A stretch of DNA of 7,221 bases from Kangiellaceae bacterium (GCA_030148365.1 JASBTO010000273.1:1-7221); one strand, 5' to 3'. Positions 1 to 6,663 are shown, numbered from the stretch's first letter. Made by a program: numbers and translations. The notes: generated from the letters alone by a model not told the origin.

Positions 1-438
1 TCGCTGGAGTTCATCGAGGCGACCGGCTTCGGACACATTCATATATTCAGTTTCTCGCCGCGGGCCGGCACCAAGGCCGCGCGCTTGCCGGGACAGCTGA
101 CCGGCGACATCAAGAAAGCCCGCAGCCAGCAGTTACATGCACTGGCAGCCCGCCTGAAGCGTGAAGCCCTGGCGGATCAGACCGGCCGGGTTGTCGACAT
201 CCTCTGGGAAAGCGGCGAACACTTTGACGCCGGGGGCAAACCCCTGTGGTATGGCCACACCCCGAACTATCATCGGGTGCAGGTTGCCGCCGAGCCCGGC
301 ACGAGCCCGGCGCGGCAGATCCTGGGTACCCGGATCACCGGCCTGTGCGGTCAGGATCAGATATTGAACGGGGAGTTACTGGAGCAGCCGGTGGCGAGGG
401 CCGACCAGCGCATACCGGTGGTCAACTTTTCCCGGTGA
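1..438 (+). CDS. mtaB: MtaB-type tRNA methylthiotransferase, C-terminal part (5' end outside window)
   Basis: The frame is open from base 1 and ends at TGA 436-438, giving 145 C-terminal residues. The visible part runs from the end of the radical-SAM barrel (HIHIFSFSPRAGTKAAR, residues 12-28; the family pattern is H-x-F-x-YSPRxGTxAA) through a helical stretch with KKARSQQLHALAARLK to a TRAM-like C-terminal region containing YGHTPNYHRVQV. These motifs fit MtaB better than MiaB or RimO, whose equivalent segments read differently. MtaB enzymes use two 4Fe-4S clusters and SAM to convert t6A37 to ms2t6A in ANN-decoding tRNAs in the cytoplasm. The cluster-binding cysteines lie upstream of the window, so catalytic integrity cannot be judged. 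The gene converges on the kinase gene, with 58 bp between the stop codons. MtaB assignment within the methylthiotransferase superfamily is fairly secure but rests on the C-terminus only. Confidence 0.8.
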   Translation, partial: SLEFIEATGFGHIHIFSFSPRAGTKAARLPGQLTGDIKKARSQQLHALAARLKREALADQTGRVVDILWESGEHFDAGGKPLWYGHTPNYHRVQVAAEPGTSPARQILGTRITGLCGQDQILNGELLEQPVARADQRIPVVNFSR

Positions 439-496
439 CGGTAAGCCTGCAAGCCAATCCTGCTCGAAGCCGGGATAGTGGCCGACATCGGTCTGC

Positions 497-3289
497 CTAG
501 GCGGCGGACAGGAATTTTTCCGCCGCCTTGCGCACCTTGCTGATCTCTTTCAGCAGCTTCTCGTGAAGGCGGTCGAGTTCCTGGTAGCTCTCGTTCTTCA
601 GGCAGGTCTCATAATCGTGTGCCAGCTTTCGCAGGCGCGCCGTGCCGCAGTAGCAACTGGCGCCGTGTAACTTGTGAACTTCCGTCAGCAGGGCTGAGTA
701 ATCCTGCGCGTCATAGGCGCGCCGGATCTCGGCGACGGTTTCCGGCAAACTGTCCCGAAGCAGGGTGAGCATTTCTTCAGCAAGCGCCTCATTGCCCCCG
801 GCAATTTCGACACTCAGAGACCAGTCAATGGTCTCGGAGACCCGGGCCCGGTTGCCGGCCTCCGGCGCACGCTCACTCGTGCCGGCTTTCAGCTCTCCCG
901 TCCACTTGCCCAGCATCGCTGTCAGATCTGATTCGGAAACCGGCTTGGACATATAGTCGTCCATTCCCGCCGCCAGCAATTGCTCCCGCTCGCTGGCGAG
1001 GGCGTGTGCAGTGAGCGCCACGATGGGCGTTTGCCGGTTGGTGTTGTTGGCGCGGATGGTGCGGGTCGCCTCAAGACCGTCCATTTCCGGCATCTGGATA
1101 TCCATGAATATCAAATCATAGACTTTGTCCTTCGACAGGCTGACGGCGCGGGAGCCGCTATCGGCGCTGTCCACCTTGACGCCGATGTTGTCGAGCAGGG
1201 CGGTTACAAGACGCAGGTTGGCGGCATTGTCATCCACCGCCAGCACGTAGATATTACCTGCGCCCGGCAGCGCGGAGGACTCCTCCGGGGCAGTGGCGAC
1301 CGGCTCCTGACGCTGCCGCAGCAATTCCACCAGAGCATTGTAGAGATTGCGCTGGGTGATGGGTTTAATCAGGGTTTTCGAGACTCCGGCGGCGGCAAGC
1401 CCGGACAGCAGCGCCGGCTCCGCGGAGTTGGTCAGGGTCAGCAGATGGCACTGACCCATATGCCGGACCTGATCCAGAATATGATTGATCTGCGCGCGCG
1501 AGCGTTTCAGGCGCTGGCCACCGACGATCACCAGTTGCACATCCTTGCCCGATTCCGTCGCCGCGTCGAGCCCGGTGATCAGGTCGTCAATTTCCTCGAA
1601 GCAGACCACGTCCATGCGCCATTGGCGCAGCAGGCTGGCGACGGCATTGAGGGTGGTCGGATGCTGATCGTGCACTAGCACCCGCTTGCCGACCAGGAAA
1701 TTGTCCGGGCGCAGATTCTCGACCTTGCCAAGATTCTTGCGGGCCTTGAAGCTGAACCAGAAGGTGGAGCCTTCTCCGACCTGGCTCTCGACACCCATTT
1801 CTCCGCCCATTTTCTCGACCAGTTTCTTGGAGATAACGAGACCCAGACCGGTGCCGCCAAAGCGTCTTGAAGTGCTTGCGTCGGCCTGATTGAAGGGGGC
1901 GAACAAATGGTGTTGCTGGTCTTCGCTCAAGCCGATCCCGGTATCCTTGACAGACACGCGCACGAGACAGTCCTGCTCGCCGTCGTCAGCCAGTTCGGCG
2001 CGGATCTCGATGGTGCCGGATTCTGTGAACTTGATGGCATTGGAGACCAGGTTGGTGACGATTTGCTTGATCCTGACGGGGTCGCCCAGCAAGTGCATGG
2101 GTACATCGGAATACACCATGCCGATCAACTCCAGGCCTTTGTCGGTCGCGCCCGGGCCGAGCAGGGAGAGGACTTCATCGACTGTCTCCCGCAAGTCGAA
2201 GGACAGACTTTCCAGTGACATCTTGTCGGCTTCGATTTTCGAGTAATCCAGAATGTCGTTGATGATCGACAGCAGACTGCTGGCGGACATCTTGATGTTG
2301 TGGAGGAAATCCTTTTGCTCGCCGGTTAGTTCGGTTTTCAGCATCAGATCGGTAAAGCCAATCATGCTGTTCATGGGCGTGCGGATCTCGTGGCTCATAT
2401 TGGCCAGGAACTCGGTTTTGATGCGGCTGCCTTCCAGGGCTTCCTTGCGGGCAATCTCCAGTTCGAGATTGCGGATCTCGAGGGTCTCCAGGGTTTCGTT
2501 CAGATCCGCGGTGGCCTGCTCGATGTGTTGCTGCATTTCGTCGCGGTTTTCTTTCAGGGTCCCGGCCATGGCGTTGATGCCGGTTTCGAGTTGCTTGAGT
2601 TCGCCACCGGACGGGATTTCGACCCGGGTATCAAGGTTGCCGTCCTTGATGCGATTGACCGCCCGGGCCAGCTTGATAATCGGCGCGGTGACGCTGCGCG
2701 CCATGCGTTGGGCCAGAAATCCGCCGAGCAGGGTACCGATAATGAGGATCAGGATACTGGTGAAAACAGTCTGGTACTGCCGCAGTTTATAGAAATCCTG
2801 GGTCATCATCAGAGCGATATAACCGCTTTGCTGGGGCGGTCCCGGATTTTCATTGATCTCCCAGTCCGACAGGGGCAATTGCTCCTCAATAATCGGCGCG
2901 TAGAAGATCAAGCCCTGCTCGGTCGTGCGAGTGCTGGTGAGGCTGAGATTTTCCGGCACCTCCTGAAGCAGGCCTTCAATAAATGCCGGACTGCCGGTGC
3001 TGGCGAACAGTCGATTGTTCTTGTCGAACACCGCGGCGGCGACCAGATCGCTGTCGATATCCCGGGCGGATTGCAGCAGGCGTTTGAGATTGTTCTTGTC
3101 GGCAGTCGCGACGCCGAATTCACTGGCGTAGGCAAGATTGACGGCGATGGTGCGACCGCGCTCGTTCAGTGAGGATTCCAAATCGGAAAAGCGCGCGCCG
3201 ATAAAATAGAGACCCATCACCAGGGCGATGAGCAGGGTCGGGATGAGCGCCAGCAACAGCACCCGGCTGCGAATGCCCCAGTCATTCAT
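497..3289 (-). CDS. barA: BarA/GacS-type tripartite hybrid sensor histidine kinase
   Basis: The protein has 930 residues, close to E. coli BarA (918). Domains in order: TM helix about 9-31; periplasmic BarA_N/sCache-like sensor about 33-173; TM helix about 174-193; HAMP about 194-247; coiled coil to about 290; HisKA with H300 in NMSHEIRTP; HATPase_c with N413/N417, DTGIG at 449-453 and GGTGLGL at 478-484; a degenerate receiver about 535-655; an active-looking receiver about 680-797 (acidic D686/D687, phosphoacceptor D730 in FMDIQMPEMDG, T760, K782); and a C-terminal HPt with H872 in VHKLHG. Family knowledge predicts a His-Asp-His-Asp relay to a UvrY/GacA regulator, controlling Csr/Rsm small RNAs from the inner membrane. 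No cognate regulator is in view. The start ATG (3287-3289) follows GGAGAA by 4 nt and overlaps the upstream gene by 8 nt. Divergence from rlmD-relA matches the E. coli barA locus. Confidence 0.95.
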   Translation of the reverse strand: MNDWGIRSRVLLLALIPTLLIALVMGLYFIGARFSDLESSLNERGRTIAVNLAYASEFGVATADKNNLKRLLQSARDIDSDLVAAAVFDKNNRLFASTGSPAFIEGLLQEVPENLSLTSTRTTEQGLIFYAPIIEEQLPLSDWEINENPGPPQQSGYIALMMTQDFYKLRQYQTVFTSILILIIGTLLGGFLAQRMARSVTAPIIKLARAVNRIKDGNLDTRVEIPSGGELKQLETGINAMAGTLKENRDEMQQHIEQATADLNETLETLEIRNLELEIARKEALEGSRIKTEFLANMSHEIRTPMNSMIGFTDLMLKTELTGEQKDFLHNIKMSASSLLSIINDILDYSKIEADKMSLESLSFDLRETVDEVLSLLGPGATDKGLELIGMVYSDVPMHLLGDPVRIKQIVTNLVSNAIKFTESGTIEIRAELADDGEQDCLVRVSVKDTGIGLSEDQQHHLFAPFNQADASTSRRFGGTGLGLVISKKLVEKMGGEMGVESQVGEGSTFWFSFKARKNLGKVENLRPDNFLVGKRVLVHDQHPTTLNAVASLLRQWRMDVVCFEEIDDLITGLDAATESGKDVQLVIVGGQRLKRSRAQINHILDQVRHMGQCHLLTLTNSAEPALLSGLAAAGVSKTLIKPITQRNLYNALVELLRQRQEPVATAPEESSALPGAGNIYVLAVDDNAANLRLVTALLDNIGVKVDSADSGSRAVSLSKDKVYDLIFMDIQMPEMDGLEATRTIRANNTNRQTPIVALTAHALASEREQLLAAGMDDYMSKPVSESDLTAMLGKWTGELKAGTSERAPEAGNRARVSETIDWSLSVEIAGGNEALAEEMLTLLRDSLPETVAEIRRAYDAQDYSALLTEVHKLHGASCYCGTARLRKLAHDYETCLKNESYQELDRLHEKLLKEISKVRKAAEKFLSAA
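500..527. repeat. 9-bp inverted repeat at the 3' end of barA
   Basis: GGCGGCGGA (500-508) and TCCGCCGCC (519-527) are perfect inverted arms around a 10-nt loop. They lie in the last codons of barA, directly before its stop, and face the end of the convergent mtaB gene. Neither strand has a T-run after the stem, so this is not a canonical intrinsic terminator. It could still protect the 3' end or weakly pause transcription. The Ala/Ser-rich tail (AAEKFLSAA) could also give such arms through GC-rich codon use alone. Confidence 0.4.
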
Positions 3290-4331
3290 CGGCTTCTCCT
3301 GCCCGGTCTCCGGATTCGGTCACATTGATCTCGCTGACAACCTCTTGCGGGGAGGGTAGCGCGAGTCGCCAGCGGTGCGCCACTCTTTCATTATAGATAA
3401 TCTGGAAACGGCGGGGATATTCCGGTGCCGGCACCGTTCCGGCCTTTACCATTCGGTCGACCATGTCGGCGGCCTGCTCGCCGAGATGATAGGGGCGGGT
3501 AAACAGCCCGGCAAGGGCACCGGCGCGCACAAAAGCGGGCGAGTAACCGAGCACGGGAATACGCCGATGGTAGGCCGATAACATCAGGCTGCGCAGGGAG
3601 GTGGCGTTATAGATCATCGGGTCGGTGACCGCGAGCAGGAGATCGCATTGATCGGCAATGCGCACCAGCGCCCGTTGCGGCTTGTCATTTACTTTCAGGA
3701 GCAGATTGGTCAATTTCAACCCGTGACCGGCGGCGGCGGATGCGAGTTCCTGCTGGAAACTGCCGGAGGTTCCGCCAAGCAGGGTGCAGATCCGCTCGGC
3801 GCCCGGTAACAGTCTGGCCACCGCAGCGAACTGGCGGGAAATGGGTTGATCGGTGAAGACCGCGGTAAACCCTTCGCGGTCAGGATACCGGGCCCGCAGG
3901 CGAAGGAATTCGGCGCGATGAATCATCAGGGCCAGCAGCGGCTGCGTAAGTTCACTGGCCAGGACTTTCTCTGCGGTGGCAGAGCCCAGGGCAACGAGAA
4001 TCTTCTCGTTGTCGCCCACCCGGCTTTGCAGCAGGCCGGGCATGGTCTGGTTCAGATCGACGTACTCTGTTACCGAAGACTGTCCCCGACTGCTCAGGCG
4101 AGCCCGAAAACCTTCCAGGGCACGGGGATCGGCACGGTCGGTGCCGAGTTGCAAAATAGAGATTTCGGGCGCGTCGGACGCGGTTGCCGGAGCCACCCAG
4201 TAGAGCGCTGCCAATCCCAGAAGCAGAGATGCCATCGCCCCCTGAACAGATTGCTGACCAGCAGATTTCCGGAAGCTGCAGCCAGGCTTGCAGACCGTGT
4301 CAGGGGCGTCAGGTAAGTGCGTGCGGTACAT
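3282..4331 (-). CDS. Periplasmic ABC-type substrate-binding-like protein (ABC_sub_bind family)
   Basis: From ATG 4331 the product is 349 residues. It carries a hydrophobic signal stretch (MASLLLGLAALYWVAPATA, about residues 33-51, with a plausible cut at ATA|SDA), followed by a two-lobed binding-protein fold of about 298 residues. The strongest family signature is DPMIYN (about 237-242) and RIPVLGYSPAFVRAGA (about 257-272), typical of the uncharacterised ABC_sub_bind proteins (PF04392). The C-terminal strand PRRFQIIYNERVAHRW also fits. No permease or ATPase gene is adjacent; instead the gene overlaps barA by 8 nt, so it may serve as a sensor accessory rather than a transporter subunit. The ligand cannot be inferred. 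The start is uncertain. GTG 4367 is open directly after a stop. ATG 4331 keeps basic residues before the hydrophobic core. ATG 4235 has a good AGGGGG site but leaves the signal peptide with no N-terminal positive charge. Confidence 0.82.
   Translation of the reverse strand: MYRTHLPDAPDTVCKPGCSFRKSAGQQSVQGAMASLLLGLAALYWVAPATASDAPEISILQLGTDRADPRALEGFRARLSSRGQSSVTEYVDLNQTMPGLLQSRVGDNEKILVALGSATAEKVLASELTQPLLALMIHRAEFLRLRARYPDREGFTAVFTDQPISRQFAAVARLLPGAERICTLLGGTSGSFQQELASAAAGHGLKLTNLLLKVNDKPQRALVRIADQCDLLLAVTDPMIYNATSLRSLMLSAYHRRIPVLGYSPAFVRAGALAGLFTRPYHLGEQAADMVDRMVKAGTVPAPEYPRRFQIIYNERVAHRWRLALPSPQEVVSEINVTESGDRAGEADE
3294..3299 (-). promoter_or_regulatory. Ribosome binding site of barA inside the upstream gene
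   Basis: On the minus strand GGAGAA ends 4 nt before the barA ATG. It lies within the last codons of the binding-protein gene, which stops 8 nt inside barA (ATGAATGA shared). This layout fixes the barA start and favours translational coupling of the two genes. Confidence 0.75.
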
Positions 4332-4358
4332 TATCCGGGTCGATCTTGTAGTTGCCAG
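4330..4358 (-). promoter_or_regulatory. Candidate sigma70-type promoter for the binding protein-barA pair
   Basis: On the minus strand CTGGCA (4353-4358, four of six matches to TTGACA) is followed after exactly 17 bp by GATAAT (4330-4335, five of six matches to TATAAT). The -10 box overlaps the ATG at 4331. If this promoter is used, translation would have to begin at the downstream ATG 4235, which has its own purine-rich AGGGGG site. It was found by eye only, and such matches arise by chance. Confidence 0.3.
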
Positions 4359-4451
4359 GTCGATCACTTAAGGTTGATTTCCCAATTTACGTGGAGTCGT
4401 TCCCCGATTCAAGCCGGGTGGACAGGAATAATCCAGAAAAATCAACGAGAA

Positions 4452-4469
4452 ACACCGGTTTCCCGGTGT
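4452..4469 (+). repeat. Small hairpin in the leader of the exonuclease operon
   Basis: ACACCGG (4452-4458) and CCGGTGT (4463-4469) form a perfect 7-bp stem with a TTTC tetraloop, ending 27 nt before the exonuclease ATG. There is no following T-run, so it is not an intrinsic terminator. If the transcript starts upstream, for example after the weak -10-like AATAAT at 4427-4432, the hairpin would lie in the 5' untranslated region just before the ribosome binding site. The rest of the divergent intergenic region (about 4332-4496) shows no convincing plus-strand promoter or operator. Confidence 0.45.
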
Positions 4470-4479
4470 CAGGAACAGC

Positions 4480-4485
4480 AGGAAG
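4480..4485 (+). promoter_or_regulatory. Ribosome binding site deciding the exonuclease start
   Basis: AGGAAG lies 11 nt before ATG 4497, somewhat far but purine-rich and the best candidate. It supports starting at MNVFVFDIET rather than at the earlier in-frame ATG at 4317, which would add 60 residues without family character and overlap the divergent gene. Confidence 0.55.
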
Positions 4486-4496
4486 TAGCGGCCCGA

Positions 4497-5285
4497 ATGA
4501 ACGTATTTGTGTTTGATATCGAAACCATCCCCGACGTCGACAGCGGCGCCACACTCAACCGGTTAGAGGGTCTGGACGACGAAGGTATCGCCACGGCCAT
4601 GGGCCACCTGCGCCAGCAAAAGGTCGGGCACGACTTTTTGCCGCTACATTTGCACCGGGTGGTCGCCATCTCCGCCGTATTCCGCAGTCGTGACCGCCTG
4701 AAGGTCTGGTCCCTGGGTGATGAGGATGCGGATGAAGCAGAAATCATCCAGCGGTTTTTTAATGGCATCGAAGAGTTTGCCCCCACGCTGGTGTCCTGGA
4801 ATGGCAGCGGTTTTGATCTGCCGGTGCTGCATTACCGCGCCATGAAACACGGCATAGTCGCCAGCCGTTACTGGGATACCGGGGAGTCCGGCGGCGACTT
4901 CAAATGGAACAACTACATCAGCCGTTATCACCAGCGCCATCTGGATCTGATGGACCTGCTGGCACTCTATAATCCCCGCGCCTATGCCCCCCTCGATGAC
5001 ATCGCTGCAATGCTCGGCTATCCCGGCAAGATGGGCATGAGCGGCGGCAAGGTCTGGGAAGCGTGGCAAGCGGGGGATATCGCCGGCATCCGCAACTACT
5101 GCGAGACCGACGTACTTAATACTTTTCTGGTTTATCTGCGCTTTGAGGTCATGCGGGGCCGCCTCAATCCGGACGAGCTGGAAACCGAGACTACCCGGCT
5201 CAGGGAATGGCTGGCCCAGGAAGACAAGGCCCATTTCAACGAGTTTCTGACCGCCTGGCGAGGCCGGGACGGGCAGGGCGGTTAA
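4497..5285 (+). CDS. Predicted PolB-like 3'-5' exonuclease (DEDDy family)
   Basis: The 262-residue protein matches the stand-alone exonuclease family related to the proofreading domain of family B DNA polymerases (PF10108 type). The catalytic motifs are all visible: ExoI FDIET with D7 and E9, ExoII WNGSGFDLP with N102 and D107, and ExoIII YCETD with Y201 and D205, the tyrosine placing it in the DEDDy group. HLDLMD (148-153) and the loop GKMGMSGGKVWEAW (177-190) are also typical of the family. No polymerase domain follows. The expected activity is metal-dependent 3'-5' removal of nucleotides from single-stranded DNA or RNA; the substrate is unknown. The start codon begins the first beta strand directly, as expected. 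The stop is 10 bp before rlmD, so the two are probably co-transcribed. In E. coli this position between barA and rlmD has no such gene. Confidence 0.87.
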   Translation: MNVFVFDIETIPDVDSGATLNRLEGLDDEGIATAMGHLRQQKVGHDFLPLHLHRVVAISAVFRSRDRLKVWSLGDEDADEAEIIQRFFNGIEEFAPTLVSWNGSGFDLPVLHYRAMKHGIVASRYWDTGESGGDFKWNNYISRYHQRHLDLMDLLALYNPRAYAPLDDIAAMLGYPGKMGMSGGKVWEAWQAGDIAGIRNYCETDVLNTFLVYLRFEVMRGRLNPDELETETTRLREWLAQEDKAHFNEFLTAWRGRDGQGG

Positions 5286-5286
5286 C

Positions 5287-5291
5287 AGGAG
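5287..5291 (+). promoter_or_regulatory. Ribosome binding site of rlmD
   Basis: AGGAG begins 1 nt after the TAA of the exonuclease gene and ends 4 nt before ATG 5296. It supports this start and the reading of the two genes as one transcript. Confidence 0.75.
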
Positions 5292-5295
5292 TCTG

Positions 5296-6639
5296 ATGGC
5301 AACGAGGACACGACGCGGCCACAAGGCCCCGGGCCAGGGCCCGGTGGTCTCCCTCACCATTGACGGCCTGTCCCATGAAGGGCGGGGGGTTGGCCGGCTG
5401 GACGGCAAAACCGTATTTGTCGAGGGCGCACTGCCCGGTGAAGCGGTGTCAGCACGGATAACCAACCGGCGGGGCCGTTTCGATGAAGCCCGCCTGGAAG
5501 CCGTCATGGAGGCGTCACCGGCGCGAATTACGCCGGTGTGCGAATATTTTGGCGTGTGCGGCGGCTGCAGTTTGCAACACCTGTCAGCGGACTCCCAAAT
5601 TCTGCACAAGCAAAAGGTTTTGCAGGAACAATTTCGGCATTTGGCCGACTTCCGGGATTTTGAAATGCTGCCGCCGATGCAGGACGCGGAAACCGGCTAC
5701 CGTCAGAAAGCCCGACTGTCCGTCAAAACCGTCGCCCGGGATAACCGGGTGTTGGTGGGCTTCCGGCAGGTGCGCAGCAACCATATCGCTGACATCGATC
5801 ATTGCGCGGTGCTGGACACCCGGGCCAGCGCCCTGATCAAACCCCTCAAGCAACTCATTGCCGGACTCGACAGCCGATTTTCCACGCCGCAACTGGAAGT
5901 GGCTATCGGAGACGAGACGGTGGCCTTGGTGGTGCGCCATTTACAGCCCTTGTCCGACGCCGACCGACAGGCCTGGTGCGATTTCGGTCAGCAATACGAT
6001 GCGCGGATCTACCTGCAACCGGGTAACCCGGCCTCGACCAGCCTGCTCTGGCCCGAAGCTGCGGATGAGCGGCTCTGGTACCGGCTGCCGGATTTTGATT
6101 TGCAGCTGGGCTTTCTGCCGCTCGACTTTACCCAGGTCAACGGCGCCATCAACCGGCGCATGGTGAAGCTGGCTATCGAACTTTTGGAGCTCGAGCGATC
6201 GGATAGGGTACTGGATCTGTTTTGCGGACTGGGAAATTTTTCCCTGCCGGCCGCGACGCTCGCCGGACAGGTCACGGGTATCGAAGGCGACGATGACATG
6301 GTCAGCCGGGCGGCGGCAAACGCCCGTCATAATAATCTGCAGAATGTGCAGTTTTACCGGGCGGATTTGTTTTCGGAACGTCATAGTAAGCACTGGAAAG
6401 GGAAACGCTTCGACAAGGTCCTGATCGACCCGCCCCGTACCGGCGCCCTCGAAGCGGTTCGGCAAATGAAGCCGCTGGGCGCCAGACGCATTGTCTATGT
6501 TTCCTGTAACCCGGCGACCTTGGCACGGGATGCCGGCGAGTTGGGCATGCAGGGTTACCGCCTGGAAAAAGCCGGCGTCATGGACATGTTCCCGCACACG
6601 GCCCATGTCGAGTCCATCGCACTTTTTGTCAGGGATTGA
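5296..6639 (+). CDS. rlmD: 23S rRNA (uracil-1939-C5)-methyltransferase RlmD
   Basis: The 447-residue protein is slightly longer than E. coli RlmD (433). An N-terminal TRAM domain (about 15-75) is followed by the 4Fe-4S ligands C82, C88, C91 (CEYFGVCGGC) and C170 (DIDHC). The C-terminal Rossmann methyltransferase domain shows the family glutamine Q280 (DFTQVN), SAM loop DLFCGLGNF (307-315), E330, IDPPR (D378), the catalytic cysteine C404 in YVSCNPATLARD, and E439 in HVESIA, the likely proton-abstracting base. All residues needed for activity are present. RlmD methylates U1939 of 23S rRNA during large-subunit assembly, using SAM and a covalent cysteine adduct. The iron-sulfur cysteines and position directly before relA favour RlmD over the paralogues RlmC and TrmA. 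It sits 10 bp after the exonuclease and 24 bp before relA, as in a three-gene operon. Confidence 0.96.
   Translation: MATRTRRGHKAPGQGPVVSLTIDGLSHEGRGVGRLDGKTVFVEGALPGEAVSARITNRRGRFDEARLEAVMEASPARITPVCEYFGVCGGCSLQHLSADSQILHKQKVLQEQFRHLADFRDFEMLPPMQDAETGYRQKARLSVKTVARDNRVLVGFRQVRSNHIADIDHCAVLDTRASALIKPLKQLIAGLDSRFSTPQLEVAIGDETVALVVRHLQPLSDADRQAWCDFGQQYDARIYLQPGNPASTSLLWPEAADERLWYRLPDFDLQLGFLPLDFTQVNGAINRRMVKLAIELLELERSDRVLDLFCGLGNFSLPAATLAGQVTGIEGDDDMVSRAAANARHNNLQNVQFYRADLFSERHSKHWKGKRFDKVLIDPPRTGALEAVRQMKPLGARRIVYVSCNPATLARDAGELGMQGYRLEKAGVMDMFPHTAHVESIALFVRD
5329..5344 (+). repeat. Short GC-only inverted repeat near the start of rlmD
   Basis: CCGGGCC (5329-5335) and GGCCCGG (5338-5344) are perfect arms around AG, beginning 33 nt after the rlmD start. 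They fall in codons for a non-conserved N-terminal stretch (APGQGPV). The repeat could form an mRNA hairpin near the initiation region, but such GC-only arms are expected by chance in this composition. Confidence 0.3.
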
Positions 6640-6655
6640 CGGATTAAGGATTGAC
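6633..6655 (+). repeat. Short tandem repeat spanning the rlmD stop and relA leader
   Basis: GGATTGAC occurs at 6633-6640 and again at 6648-6655, separated by GGATTAA (6641-6647), so GGATT appears three times at 7-8 nt spacing. The first copy contains the rlmD stop TGA (6637-6639). The second gives another in-frame TGA (6652-6654), so rlmD has tandem stops. The same second TGA closes the relA frame upstream of its ATG. Together with AGGA at 6660-6663 the stretch holds four GGA triplets. TAAGGA (6645-6650) is 13 nt from the relA ATG and AGGA (6660-6663) abuts it, so relA lacks a well-spaced Shine-Dalgarno site. Confidence 0.6.
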
Positions 6656-6663
6656 CCACAGGA

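Noticed and set aside
2390..3172. 260-codon plus-strand open frame opposite barA
   Set aside because: It is antisense to a gene with complete domain motifs, has no family-like sequence, and is the sort of shadow frame common in GC-rich coding DNA. The same applies to the plus-strand frame at 980-1678.
3423..3436. 14-bp perfect palindrome CGGTGCCGGCACCG
   Set aside because: It lies deep in the binding-protein coding sequence in Gly/Ala/Pro/Val codons and is GC-rich. It has no positional context suggesting an operator, so it is likely chance.
4317..4496. 60-residue N-terminal extension of the exonuclease from ATG 4317
   Set aside because: The extension has no family similarity and would overlap the divergent gene's start. 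The DEDD fold starts normally at MNVFVFDIET, with a purine-rich site before ATG 4497.
6521..6534. Sigma54-like TGGCAC...GC element inside rlmD, considered because E. coli relA has a sigma54-dependent promoter
   Set aside because: The GC element is two bases too close to the GG element and the TTGCA half is absent, so it does not match the -24/-12 consensus.
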